Shown: in pieces, positions 20,365 to 31,209 of the stretch | Position numbering within the stretch: position 1 is the first letter of the stretch | How the letters are laid out: each line of letters opens with the position of its first letter | NCBI GenBank assembly: GCA_907163375.1 | Contig: CAJQUW010007774.1 | Location: 421,934 to 485,933 of the forward strand | DNA: 64,000 bases | DNA from: Prostheceraeus crozeri | Lineage: Eukaryota > Platyhelminthes > Polycladida > Euryleptidae | Direction: 5' to 3' | Notes under the pieces: model-generated | Told to the model about the DNA's origin: nothing | Databases searched by the model: none | What the model saw: only the letters and a program-made list of their open reading frames with translations | Made by a program: the position numbers and the translations under genes

Positions 20365-21994
20365 TTACATTTCCAGTGATATAACTGAAGCAACTTAAGA
20401 GCCGAAAGTTAAGTTATGAATATAATCGACATATTTTTGACATCACAAAATTTGATCACCTCCGACACTCGTTTAAGTAACATCGACCACTTGACCTCAT
20501 GCAGTGAAACTCAAATCTGGAAACGTCTGATCATCGATCACGTTTAGTAGCTACAGTAAAACTATTACAAACGAAAAAATCAAAGATGTCACATGTCCGA
20601 TTTTCAGCATAATGTGCACCATCAATACTCAAACGTTTCATTTTGTTTTGTTTAATTAGCAAAATAGATTAAATCTTATTCGGATTTGAGGGAAAACAGG
20701 AATGACTGCCGATGTAGTTAAAAGTTTATCGATGGGATACATTTGATAGATGAGAACTTCTTTTCTAGTGTCGATCAATGCAACCGTAAGTGTGATGAAC
20801 TGGTTATTTTTATATTCTATCATGATCTCATTTATCTGTGATAGTTCTGTCCATGTGAAGTTGAGTGCATTGCACTGTTTATTCATGACATGGTTTCAGT
20901 TAGTTTGTGTCTGATGTTATTGTTGTTGTCAAATGCTGCTTTTTGTCAGGGATAATTACCGCTATTGTCCATCGATTCATTTTTGTCTTGTTTTAACAAT
21001 AATTGACATGAAGACATGCTTGTTAACGTTTCATGTCTTCTCAACCAATCTGTTAGAGTCTTTTTTGTACTTCGTTATTTCAAGAGATCTGTAACTACTT
21101 TGCAACTCACTTGTTATTGTGCTGCTAAAAACCTTTTGTTTTTGAACTTCTTTTTGTTTTCATCTAGAAGTTAGTTCTTTCATGACATTTTGTCTCCTAG
21201 TCATCATATTGTGCACTGTATAGATTTTTCATATCATCTTTTATCACATTTTGATGTGAAGTATTTTCACTTTAGACACCTTTTGACTCAAGATGTGCTA
21301 TCCACGAATCTTTCTGTACCCATTCACTAGACCGATCGAATCTCCTGTGGATCTGTTGGTAGTGTGCGGCGATTTTAATAATTTCTATGGCATAATAAGG
21401 ATTTTCCTTGGAAATTCACCGAATGATTTCAGCAAATCGATTCGATTGCACATTTTGTCGTACTTGCAATGGCTATCTGGGATTTTTTTTATTTTATAAC
21501 GCGTTTATTTCTCAATATTGAAAATCATAAGTAGCAGAATTGATACTACAATCAGTTGACATTACTATAAAAGAAGAAATTCTGGCAATCACAGAAGTTA
21601 CAATCTTGAGTTAAAAAAGGCTTGTGGCAGTGTTCACCCTTCGTTTGGGATACCTGTGTTAGAGGAGTCTACATGTATTTCATGTCAAACCTAAATCTAA
21701 AGGACAATTGCACCAGACACTACTGATACTCTAAAAGGTGACGTGTGGATGCCTTTAAAAAAAGAAGCATCACTGAGACCGGTTTTGCGATCCAGTTTTT
21801 CTATGGTGGTGTGGTGTACCGTATTCATCACTGAGTTTGTGTCTACTGTCTCCAGGGAGCAGAGGAAAGGCATGTCAACCAATTGTCACGGCAACAAATT
21901 GGATGTAAAACAATTCGACTGGAATGCAATATCTCCATAGAAAAACATTCAGAAAGTATACAATTTGTAGAGTATAAAAAATAACAGAAGTTAG
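20365..21994. other. Intergenic, no features seen
   Basis: AT-rich DNA with no recognisable gene, RNA or repeat up to the Penelope-like element. Confidence 0.5.
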
Positions 21995-22319
21995 TTGGTA
22001 ATAAAGATAAGACAAAACGATGTCATTAGTTGCGAGGCCTTTCGCCGATTCTTTTCGGGCAACACTTCGGAACGCGTACAATAAAAGAAAAATCAAGTCA
22101 TTATATACAGTTAAAATGAAAGAAAGGACGGAGTTGAAGTCACTGCCACGGAAGAGCGAGCGTTAATACAGTTTGCTTCTGGACACATAAAACCGGCCGC
22201 AATGATGCTATCATTGTCGCTTCGAGAAATGGTAGCAACATTGGGTGGCGAGCGCGAACCAGCTGCTTAAAGTAGGAGATCTTCTCGTTGGCGCGATCGA
22301 ACGATGTACACGTCATCGT
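21995..22319 (-). repeat. PLE-2 left inverted arm (inverted pseudo-LTR)
   Basis: 325-bp inverted copy of 27144-27468 with only scattered differences. Read on the minus strand it repeats the last codons of the PLE GIY-YIG ORF and its 3' UTR. Confidence 0.9.
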
Positions 22320-22492
22320 AGACTAGATATTAAAAAGCTGAAGTCCCTCATTCTTTTGTGCAGTAGTAAAATCCAATTCAAATTCAACAACAAATTATAT
22401 TTTCAAAAAGATGGCGTCGCCATGGGTAGCCCTCTCGGTCCCTGCTTAGCTGACATTTTTATGGGTTATGCTGACCCAGTGATAAATCACAT
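22320..22492 (+). pseudogene. PLE-2 reverse transcriptase, fragment upstream of insertion
   Basis: The frame reads DIKKLKSLILLCSSKIQFKF and then QKDGVAMGSPLGPCLADIFM, the Penelope RT motif that precedes the catalytic YVDD box. It begins abruptly at the inner edge of the inverted arm (5' truncation) and ends at the inserted CAGGGGCCC sequence. Confidence 0.8.
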
Positions 22493-22794
22493 CAGGGGCC
22501 CTTAACAGGTTTGCATTCAGGGGCCCCAACGGTGGTGTTCCGCAAGCTTTGATCAGGGCCCGTAGCGGTATTTAACCGCGTCCAATTTTAAAAAAAGCAG
22601 GGTTATTTGTGCTACTCATTATTCATTATATAGTAATATATCAGTAGTATACCCTTTTTTAATTTAGATCTTAAAAATCCTACCCGACAACCGTACGTGA
22701 TTGAGTTATGAAAACAGTTTGCATTCAGATTTTCTTTATATTTTTGAAGAAATCACGTTATATAAATCACCACGCAAGAAATCACATATATAAG

Positions 22795-22926
22795 TCATTC
22801 ACTGTTGGAATCCAATACACGTGGTCTTTTGACAGGTGGAGTGCCAATATCACTAGATTCCTGTTGCCTCTTTCTCCTTCCACCATACCGATCGCGGGCG
22901 TTGTTGAAGAACTTAGACACAGTCAT
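22795..22926 (-). other. Small ORF (43 aa) with nuclear-localisation-like motif, inside the insertion
   Basis: Encodes a basic peptide starting MTVSKFFNNARDRYGG, with GGRRKRQQ and TPPVKRPRV, ending at TGA. The KRPR and RRKR clusters look like nuclear localisation signals. It could be the last exon of a protein of the inserted element. No upstream exon or splice site in frame was established. Confidence 0.22.
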
Positions 22927-23208
22927 TCGACCTCCTTGCAGGTTATCTCAAATAGATCTGTAGATGACTCTGAAAGGAAAAATTCCTGTTAAATTCACTG
23001 GTAGTTAAAATATATATTCAAGTCATACCTGCAGTACAGTAATGCACAAACAACAGATTTTATGAAATTAATTAAATCGATTTTCCGAAAACAATGAAAA
23101 ATAAATACCAAGACACAATAAAATAACGTTTATTTACAATTCAATATTATTTGCAATTCAACCAGAGATTTTGACAGATATTCCATTGCTCACAATCATG
23201 AGAAACAG

Positions 23209-23209
<1 letters not shown>

Positions 23210-23240
<31 letters not shown>
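23210..23240 (+). repeat. (GA)n microsatellite
   Basis: An uninterrupted GA repeat of about 31 nt within the insertion. Confidence 0.95.
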
Positions 23241-23241
<1 letters not shown>

Positions 23242-23892
23242 GAGGACCAACACCAAAGAAATGAAAATGACACAAATAAAGAAAATGTGCTATCTATTCA
23301 TATAGTTGATAACATCAGCTACGATGATTGATTTGATGTTTATTCAATTAAAACTTGTTGGATATAGATATATTTCTTTGAAAAAATGAGATATCAATTG
23401 AAATATGGGTCAATGGAAAGGAAATGACATTAACCCAGACAAATAAAAGTTGGGTTATTACTTTATTGATGACATTAATCACATTTATTCATTTATAAAA
23501 TACTTAATGATTTAATTGAATATGTGCAAATTTTATGAAAATCAATCAAATATTTAGAGATCTTATAAAATTTAATGAAATGTTTACATATAAACGTTTC
23601 GTTATCAGCATGATATGTACGAAATATGACAGATTTTTTGCAATTTCCAAGAACATTATAATGACGGATCTGGTGGCCTTAACAAGCACAATTTGAAAAC
23701 AAGTTTGTAAAAGATTCGTTACTCTTTAAAGAATGGACGATCATTACATTGCTCACTTAATGACATTTACGGATGCAAGCATGTTTATTGCAGTCAATAT
23801 TCTTATAGTTACGCATTATATTTTAAATTTGTCATCTTCTTTCGTGCAGATAGTGGAAGAACACATGTAACATAGATCACTCAAAGTGACAC

Positions 23893-24096
23893 AGACAAAG
23901 AAAATGAATGAACTACGCAACGTATATTGTTATGGATAAAAAATTGCTTACAACTAGTATATAGCAACCAACCCACTTCGTACATTTACGCAGACAAATA
24001 AAATGAATAAACTACGTAACGTAGCTATATTGTTATGGATAAAATATTGCTTACAACTTGTATAGGAAATAGGAACCAACCCACTTCGTACATTTA
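23893..24096 (+). repeat. Two-copy tandem repeat, period about 99 bp
   Basis: Each copy runs from AGACAAA.AAAATGAA through ATTGTTATGGATAAAA to ACCCACTTCGTACATTTA; the second starts at about 23992 with a few small insertions. Confidence 0.75.
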
Positions 24097-24221
24097 TCTA
24101 ATTTGATCAAGAATTGTGTGACAAAAACCTCTTTCATTAATTTTGATATAAAATTAATCGAGGTTCTAGCTGTACTATACAAGCATTTTGAAAATTAACG
24201 GCGTCATACGGGAGGTGATTT

Positions 24222-24458
24222 TTCACTTTCATGATTGGAAATAGGCTCTCCCTGCTTTTTTTAGACAATTTATTGAAATTAAAAAATATGAGCGTTAAAA
24301 AACCCAACGTTTCGTCCGTCACGGACTTAATCATGGGCAACAAAGTCCAGCCATTTTTACAATGGGTTTATATACAGCTAGTGACAGCTCATATTTTTTA
24401 ATTTCAATAAATTGTCTAAAAATAGCAGGGAGAGCCTATTTCCAATCATGAAAGTGAT
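24222..24458. repeat. Fold-back element (72-bp inverted arms) with hammerhead-like centre
   Basis: The arms 24222-24293 and 24387-24458 are near-perfect inverted repeats (TCACTTTCATGATTGGAAAT and its complement) around a 93-nt centre. The centre, read on the minus strand, contains a hammerhead-ribozyme-like core (see 24300-24372). Penelope pseudo-LTRs and related retrozyme-like repeats are known to carry hammerhead motifs, so this may be a tiny non-autonomous relative. Confidence 0.7.
24300..24372 (-). ncRNA. Degenerate hammerhead-ribozyme-like motif
   Basis: On the minus strand: AAACCCA, then TTGTA (a GUA-type cleavage triplet), a possible short stem I (ATGG/CCAT), TGATTAA in the place of CTGATGA, stem II GTCC-GTGAC-GGAC, GAAAC, and TGGGTTT closing stem III with AAACCCA. 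The order and pairings match a type I hammerhead. Two normally invariant core bases (C3 and G8) appear changed, so it is probably inactive. Confidence 0.45.
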
Positions 24459-25487
24459 TTTGAAAATTCTTGCAAAACCTTCACCGGATTACAATTCACC
24501 GGTAGTTAGACCATAAACTCCAGTCTGACAGGACAGTTATCAAACTTCACAAATTTAAATGAAAAGGAAGTCAGTGAATAACCATGCCAAAGTGTTTGGT
24601 TCAAGCTCTCTTCTATGTTGCTTATTAGTTTTCATACTTGAATTTATTGTTTACCTTAACTACGATTCACTTGTCTGACGATGATCTCGAAATATATTAC
24701 AAAAAGAAAATATTCTAACCTTGAACAGAACATCAGTTTACTTGGTTCTTCTCACAACTTACCTACACCCTAATGAAACTTTATTTATCAATAATGAGCT
24801 CATGCAATGCTGTTGTAAGTATCAAAATAAACATCTCACCTGTAGCGGGTCCAAATTTTGATCAAATTTTGCATTCTCTTTGACTTTGGAGCAATAATCA
24901 ATATCACATGAATTTGATGGTTTTCAGCGAAAATATAGAGACAGTGCAGTACGTATTTCACTGAGTCTGCAATTAAATGCGAATCAAGACGTGTCCTGTA
25001 GATGAAGATATACCAGAAATTATTTCCAAAATGTAGGCATAATCGAATTACGACAGAATTCCTCTGAATGTCCAAAACACAAATTACTGACTTGAAGCGT
25101 CGTTAAAAGTTTTATAAATTCGCAAGTTTGATACTGCAGATATCACAATATGGTGATGCCGGAGAGTTTGCTGACTGATATGCGTACAGCCACATATCAC
25201 GATGCAGTGAGAGTCAACTAGCAAATAAATGACGCCTGCTTGGTAAACATTGCTAGCTCGCATCCTCTTGTCATGTGACTCATGGAATGAAGGTCGGTTC
25301 AGCAGGCAAGCAACGGGGAAACTATTTCATATAGTAAATCGGTGTGCGCAGACGAGTCTTACGTAATTGTAGGAGCAACAGGCATCTGAACAGCATTGTG
25401 ACTTCCCATATGTTCTAGCCCGGATAGCATTTAAGATAAGTTTCTGAATGGATAAAGAAGATGCAAGAAAATGAATAAATGAATTAC

Positions 25488-25540
25488 GAGAGAGAGAGTG
25501 AGTGAGTGAGTGAGTGAGTGAGAGAAGAGAAGAAGAGACG
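25488..25540 (+). repeat. (GAGA)/(GTGA)n simple repeat
   Basis: Purine-rich run with six GTGA units followed by AGAGAAGAGAAGAAGAGA. Confidence 0.9.
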
Positions 25541-26314
25541 GAGTAGATTGAACTAAATATTCCTTTTGCAGGTGTATAAATCACATGACCGCAATTAATT
25601 TCCAAATTTTCTATCTATTAATGAATCATATGTCTTATCTCTTCTAGATGAATTCATTTACAATTTCAGTTGAGGAATCTCCTATTGACTGACCATTTCA
25701 ATTACTTTAAAAAGATAAGAAGAGTATTCATTTAATCAATGATAATCATCAATATGTATACTTATACAATGAAATTGATAGCGCTGATATAAGACAATAT
25801 ACATTATCTTTGGCGCGCACGGTTATGTGAAAAGCAACTTCCAGAACACAATGTGACTTTACAGTCAATTTTGCGTGAACATTAGCAGTGCTCGGTATTT
25901 CACAGGCTCAGCTATGTTATATTACAGACATCTTTTCATAATGTAATTTTACGTGACCCAAAAGTTGTACGGTAAAATTATATTGCCGAGTCTGTCAAAT
26001 TGCAGAACATTTTACAATGTAGGAAGTGGCACATAACTAAGGAAGCATGTGAATGATGTGTGTGCAGCTGCAGCACCATCTAGTGTAATCAGGGCATACC
26101 CTGAGCATGCCCTACTCTGCCCTGAAATCACATTGCCCTAAGGTTACCCTAATCTTGCCCTGATATCGAATTTTGAAAAAACTTGCTCGTTATTGATTTT
26201 CTTAGGGAAATTATCAAAAATCTTGTCATTTACAAAGACAAAGAGCCTATTTTGAAAATTTATTGTTGCCCTAGTTTTGCCCGAGTGCCCTAAAGGGCCC
26301 CGTCAGGGACCCTG

Positions 26315-27323
26315 ACATCATTTATCACCGGGGAAAATCATCTTTTCAAAAATAGTCAGTGCTATAGCCCGATGCACTATTTTCGCTACGTAGATGACAC
26401 CTTTGTTGTCTTTAATGATGAAAATCACATCACTAAATTCGCCTCCATGATAAATAGCGTTCATCCTAATCTTCATTTTACTAAAGAATCGGCTGAGGCC
26501 GGAAAATTTCCCTTTCTGGATGTGTTAGTCATAAAAAACAACGACAATTCTTTATCGACCTGTATTCATAGAAAACCGACGTGGACAGGTCTTTACCTTC
26601 ATTTCTTTAACTTTGTTCCTACTTCTTACAAAAGAAATTTAGTAAAAAATCTTTTCGATCGTGCGGGACGGATCTGCAGCTCCGAGCATCTCAATGCTGA
26701 AATAAAGTTTCTCTTTGAAACATTTTCGCGATAATGGCTATCCATCCTCATTCATCGAAAAGTACAGCCTACAAAGGCAAAGAGAAGCTGTTACTGGACC
26801 TGAAAAGAAGCCAGCTTACCTGATGGTTCCGTATTTGGGAGAACAGTTCTCAAGCGAAGTGAGAATGAGAATCCGTGCTGCAACAGCTCTGGCGTTCTAT
26901 GCCATTGAGCCGAAGATCGTCTTCTCCACCACCAAGATTCCAGCTCGCCCCCTCAAGGATCCGCTGCCGCCGACCTGTGCCTCCGACATCGTTTACCAAT
27001 TCACATGTAACTGTGGTGACAGTTACGTCGGACGCACGGAGAGGTGGTTGGCCAAGCGAGCTGATGAACACCTTCCACAATGGCTGATGAAGGACAAGTG
27101 CAGGCGATCTTCAGCAGCACCGACAAGCGCGGTCACGCGTCACACGATGACGTGTACATCGTTCGATCGCGCCAACGAGAAGATCTCCTACTTTAAGCAG
27201 CTGGTTCGCGCTCGCCACCCAATGTTGCTACCATTTCTCGAAGCGACAATGATAGCATCATTGCGGCCGGTTTTATGTGTCCAGAAGCAAACTGTATTAA
27301 CGCTCGCTCTTCCGTGGCAGTGA
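26315..27323 (+). pseudogene. PLE-2 reverse transcriptase C-terminal part and GIY-YIG endonuclease, frameshifted
   Basis: The frame through 26372-26734 gives MHYFRYVDDTFVVF (catalytic YVDD), FPFLDVLVIK and the thumb-region motif KPTWTGLYLHF. It ends in an early stop at 26734 after LFETFSR. The coding sense continues in a shifted frame from about 26715: RDNGYPSSFIEKY, then YLGEQFSSEV, then the GIY-YIG domain (DIVYQFTCNCGDSYVGRTER with Arg and Asp-Glu-His downstream) to a stop at about 27323. So this copy has one frameshift at about 26725 plus the large insertion, and is dead. Confidence 0.85.
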
Positions 27324-27468
27324 CTTCAACTCCGTCCTTTCTTTCATTTTAACTGTATATAATGACTTGATTTTTCTTTTATTGTACGCGTTCCGAAGTG
27401 TTGCCCGAAAAGAATCGGCGAAAGGCCTCGCAACTAATGACATCGTTTTGTCTTATCTTTATTACCAA
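27144..27468 (+). repeat. PLE-2 right inverted arm (3' end)
   Basis: Contains the C-terminal codons (through LALPWQ and stop at about 27323) and the 3' UTR of the element, and pairs with 21995-22319. Confidence 0.9.
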
Positions 27469-27480
27469 TACGATTACGGC

Positions 27481-27771
27481 CAAGAAGTTAGTTATAAAGA
27501 CTAAGAATTAATGTTGACGTCAACAAGTACGCGATCTTAAAATAATTTCAATGGATTAAAATCGTCGCATACTATCAATTTCCCAGAAAGCTTCTGTGTC
27601 GAACATTTTATCAAACGATAAGAAATGAGGATAACTTATGAGAAGCAACTTCTCGTGATCATATCTGCATTTGATTTAACACAAGGCTTCCGATGAAATT
27701 CAATTTGATGCATTTTAAGCTTGAAAGTATGGTGTTTGAAGTATCAAAACTATTCAATTCCAATTCTATAT
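27481..27771. other. Intergenic, no features seen
   Basis: Short AT-rich spacer between PLE-2 and the tRNA-like SINE head. Confidence 0.5.
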
Positions 27772-27842
27772 CGAGGAGGCTCGACCTCTGGATCAAATTG
27801 TCGCTAGGCCAAGCACTCAACAACTGTGCTACGGAGACCACA
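27772..27842 (-). repeat. tRNA-like SINE head (copy a)
   Basis: The minus strand reads GTCTCCGTAGCACAGTTGTT, GAGTGCTTGGCCTAG, then TTTGATCCAGAGGTCGAGCC. This parallels the better preserved copy at about 28800-28880, with a box A-like AGCACAGTTGTTGAG and box B-like GGTCGAGCC. The body of the SINE is not evident here. Confidence 0.55.
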
Positions 27843-28627
27843 TTCACTCCTTATCAATTTATATATTTCCTCGTAGATAATCCTGTAATAAAGTCAATTT
27901 CATTCGCTTTTCTAAAGAAGTAATGAAGTCGCTTCATCAATTATGAAAAGATTAAATCTTTAGATTGAATTTCTCTAAGAGCTATACATGTTTTAAGATC
28001 CCACTTCTCATCACCATTATTGCATTTATCAATTTTCACTTTAATTCTTCACTTTTGAGAATGTAGTTTTGTGTTATAATATAAACGTCAGATCAATTGA
28101 GTGTTTTGTATCAAATGTCATGTAATTTCTATTAATATTTTATTGCTTGTCATTCATTTGATTCTCATCCATCAGGTGTAGTTTTGTTAGTCAATGGTAC
28201 AGCTGTTACCTTTAACACAGTTCTCGAGATAAAGCTGAAAGTCATTTCAAAATTTGTTGAATTTCTATTAATAAAACTGAAGGCAGAGACATTCAATCGT
28301 TGAAATATACCAACGGTATATCTCGTTAAAGCATTTTGGCTTCGTCCTTTAAAGTTTAATCTATCAGCGAAGAGGTTAAGATAGCAGAAACTAGTATGGA
28401 CAATTCAATACACAACATCACACAGATCAGCAATTGGTGAAGCTTCAACTTGGCAGCCTTAGTTCTATAAAAGTGATACTGTCTCGCACACGTACCTGTC
28501 CGAATGCTATGTCAGTTTAGGTTTCCCGGAAAAATATACTGACTGTCTCGGCAAAGTGTTGAATACTCGCTGAGAGCTCATAGTTCATGCTGGTAGTTGA
28601 ATATTATGGTTATTATTTGTCCAAGTT
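27843..28627. other. Intergenic, no features seen
   Basis: AT-rich DNA without recognisable gene or repeat. Confidence 0.5.
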
Positions 28628-28882
28628 ACGAGGGGTGACTGAAACCAGGAGGTTTCCCCTGTAGGATCAATGGTGTCCTTAAAATGAAGCTTCAACGTCA
28701 CTACTCCTCCATACTTAGGGCTTGGACGGTGCTGACATAGTCAGACTTTTCTGGAGTGTTGTGGTACTTTTAGTCCGGATGCCCTTCCTGCCGACTTCCA
28801 ACGACACTTTCGGGGCTCGACTGCTGGATCAAAAGATAGCTAGGCCAAGCACTTCACCACTGTGCCATGGAGACCATCATAA
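28628..28882 (-). repeat. tRNA-derived SINE (copy b, about 255 bp)
   Basis: On the minus strand a tRNA-like head (GGTCTCCATGGCACAGTGGT, AGTGCTTGGCC, GATCCAGCAGTCGAGCCC) is followed by GGCAGGAAGGGCATCCGG, a motif I recall from the central region of some invertebrate SINEs. A tail region ends near ACCCCTCGTAACTT. Box A is TGGCACAGTGG and box B is CAGTCGAGCCC. The exact ends are uncertain. Confidence 0.6.
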
Positions 28883-31062
28883 GTCTAATATATCAACACA
28901 GCGATTTCTGGAAGGACTCTGATATCAATGTTACAGAAACACGCTTAACTTTATTCATGTTGGATAAAGTTGCCACTCAAAATGCTCATGTGATCCAAGG
29001 AGGGCTGACGAAAGTGTTGATACGATGAAGAAGTCCTTTTGTATAGCCAAATATAAGGTCGCAAAATTCCTGAAACGAAGAAGAATCTTGAAGAGTCCGT
29101 TTTGGAGCCGGTGACAGAGAAAGGTGTATGCACCCGCAGATACTATCCCGGGCGACGTTGAATTTAGGCCTCAATGCTTGTCATGACGGTTGTTCTTAAC
29201 AGACATGCAGCACTGTTAATAACGGTGCCGTAAGACTCACATTAATGAAATAATGTACCAATTAGTTACACCAGGCTATGTACTCGTACTTGCAGGCCTT
29301 TATTTCAATTAATATTCAAAACTTTCGTTTGTGGTTGTGTTGGAGCTATAAATTGGTGACTGTTGAGCAGTGTTGTACGCGTCAATGAAAACAATTGACG
29401 GCGTCAGCGTCAGATGAACTGATAGTGTCATCTCCCTTACGTTATGAGAACTCTCACACGTAGTCATTGCCGACTACCGATCAAATAAAATGTCATCAAT
29501 CCATTGTGTGGATGCTGAATCAAACACTGTTCCCTTCTCTCAGCATGCAGTATACAGAAAACTTTCAAACTTCTTTCAAGTCTACAGAAAACTCGAGCGA
29601 CCGAATCTTAGCAATGACAAATTTACCCACTGTTTCTAAAATTGACGCTAACGTGTTTTTCAGAAGCAAATTGCAATTTCTTAAATTGATGGCGTCAACG
29701 TGCGGCACTGCTGTTGAGCAGCAGTGGTTAGGCACTCATGACGGTAACAGCAAGACCCTATTGTCCAAAAATTGTCTTTCATTTTTATCGGCTCATGATA
29801 GGCAAAGATAAACCTACTCCAACCATTGATCAAAGATGGAGATACAAAGAGGTGTATGTGAGTGAAGGAGACAATTATGCAAAGTGTCGCCCGAACCGAC
29901 TGGTCAGCTAACTCAATGCAGACTATTTAGCGGTATTATTTCAGCTTTTAGCTTGACTGCTGCTTGACAAAACAGAGATATCGTCCTTGGTAGCGCTCAT
30001 AAAACTATATACGTGTACTATGGATGCGCCGGATTTGAAGAACAAAATGAGTTTTCATGCATCAGTTCGTTTTATTATTTAAATGCATGTTTTTGATGCA
30101 TGCCTTTCTGTAGATTGGTGCAACTTCCGATTCATACAGTTTAACCGTAGATGTCCTATGTTCAGGACTGGTAGATGCAATTTTATCTCACCTATTTATC
30201 CACTGTCAACCAATTTATTATCATTTTTATAATTGATATTAATAGGCTGTTTCTCATCAATATTTATTGCTTTATTTTTTTGGATTTGAGCTCCTAATCC
30301 ATACTGCAGTGAATTTCACTCTCATCGACTCTTGGGTGCGAAACCCCAGGGAATCCACACAATTCATCGAACAACGATTGATAGGTAATGCGATTCCTAT
30401 CAATACTGCTTGACAGTATAGATTTGATTTATCTTCAAAAATTCGACACATTGATGACTGGAACAATAACTCCTACGACCAACCATGAGCTGAAATTGTG
30501 ATATCTGCATATGGCAAAACTGTTTATATTTTCTTGGCTACTGACAGATCCTGTTTTCCCTTATCCAGATTTTGGATCTCGAATACTCGAGAGAACCTGT
30601 TATTAGGATATTTCCAGTCGATAAGAGTTCAATGAGGCATTGTTCTTTCTGAAATTCAGAGGCTCTTCGAATTGTCGTCTACAGTCTTCCACAGAGCAAT
30701 TACCAGAGGGTTACAGAGGTTGCTTGATTTTTTGTTTATCTATAAATATCGTGTGTGGCACATGTAGTTGATAAGATTGAAAGATTTTGTCGATCTTAAT
30801 ACCTGTTCTTGTCATCTAAGCTGACAATTATTCATGTGGTTTCCTTGGCATATTCAATTGTAAGTTCAAGACTAAATAGTTTTTTCCCCGAAAATGAAAG
30901 GATATTTTAACCCATTAAGTTAACCTCATTGAAGGATATATGCTACTTTGCAGGCTTCAATTCCAGACTTTCGATGGCCTGAACAATGTAATGGCCAGTG
31001 AAGCGTCGTATTCGCATCTATTCGATAATATGCGTAAAAAATTTATGTCAATGTTATATTAC
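28883..31062. other. Intergenic, no features seen
   Basis: A 2.2-kb AT-rich stretch. The open frames here (for example 29467-29811) have no recognisable motif and no splice or promoter support. Confidence 0.5.
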
Positions 31063-31209
31063 CAGTGGTCGGATTTGGGCACGAATTTGTCGAAAGTGGG
31101 CACGAATACACGAAAAATGAGTGTGGGCACGAAAATTGAACCTCCTGAAATTCGTGCCCATCTTTTTCTTAGAATCACCTGAAATTTCCAACACAATCTG
31201 TATTAATAG

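Larger units (their letters stand above)
22493..26314. mobile_element. Insertion inside the PLE-2 reverse transcriptase, DNA-transposon-like ends
   Basis: It separates RT motif B (22492) from the segment leading to YVDD (26315 onward). The ends are CAGGGGCCC at the left and GGGACCCTG at the right, with ACAT on both outer sides. Sub-terminal GGGCCC/GCCCT motifs recur at each end (22493-22570 and 26092-26314), as in transposase-binding clusters. No recognisable transposase is inside. hAT-like termini are possible but no 8-bp duplication is visible, so the class is uncertain. Confidence 0.5.
21995..27480 (+). mobile_element. Penelope-like element (PLE-2) with 325-bp inverted terminal arms, split by a 3.8-kb insertion
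   Basis: 21995-22319 is the near-identical reverse complement of 27144-27468. The right arm includes the end of the PLE coding region plus 3' UTR, so the left arm is an inverted copy of the element's own 3' end placed before a 5'-truncated RT. Next to the arms the sequence AGAAGTTAG occurs at about 21986-21994 and again about 12 nt beyond the right arm, a possible short target duplication plus tail. The RT frame is cut between motif B and motif C by foreign DNA (22493-26314). Confidence 0.85.

Noticed and set aside
26092-26315. Repeated CCCT motifs as telomere-like sequence
   Set aside because: The motif is irregularly spaced and GCCCT rather than CCCTAA; it sits at the end of an insertion and is better read as sub-terminal transposon repeats.
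29467-29811. 114-codon plus-strand ORF
   Set aside because: No recognisable motif, promoter or splice signals; consistent with chance in AT-rich DNA.
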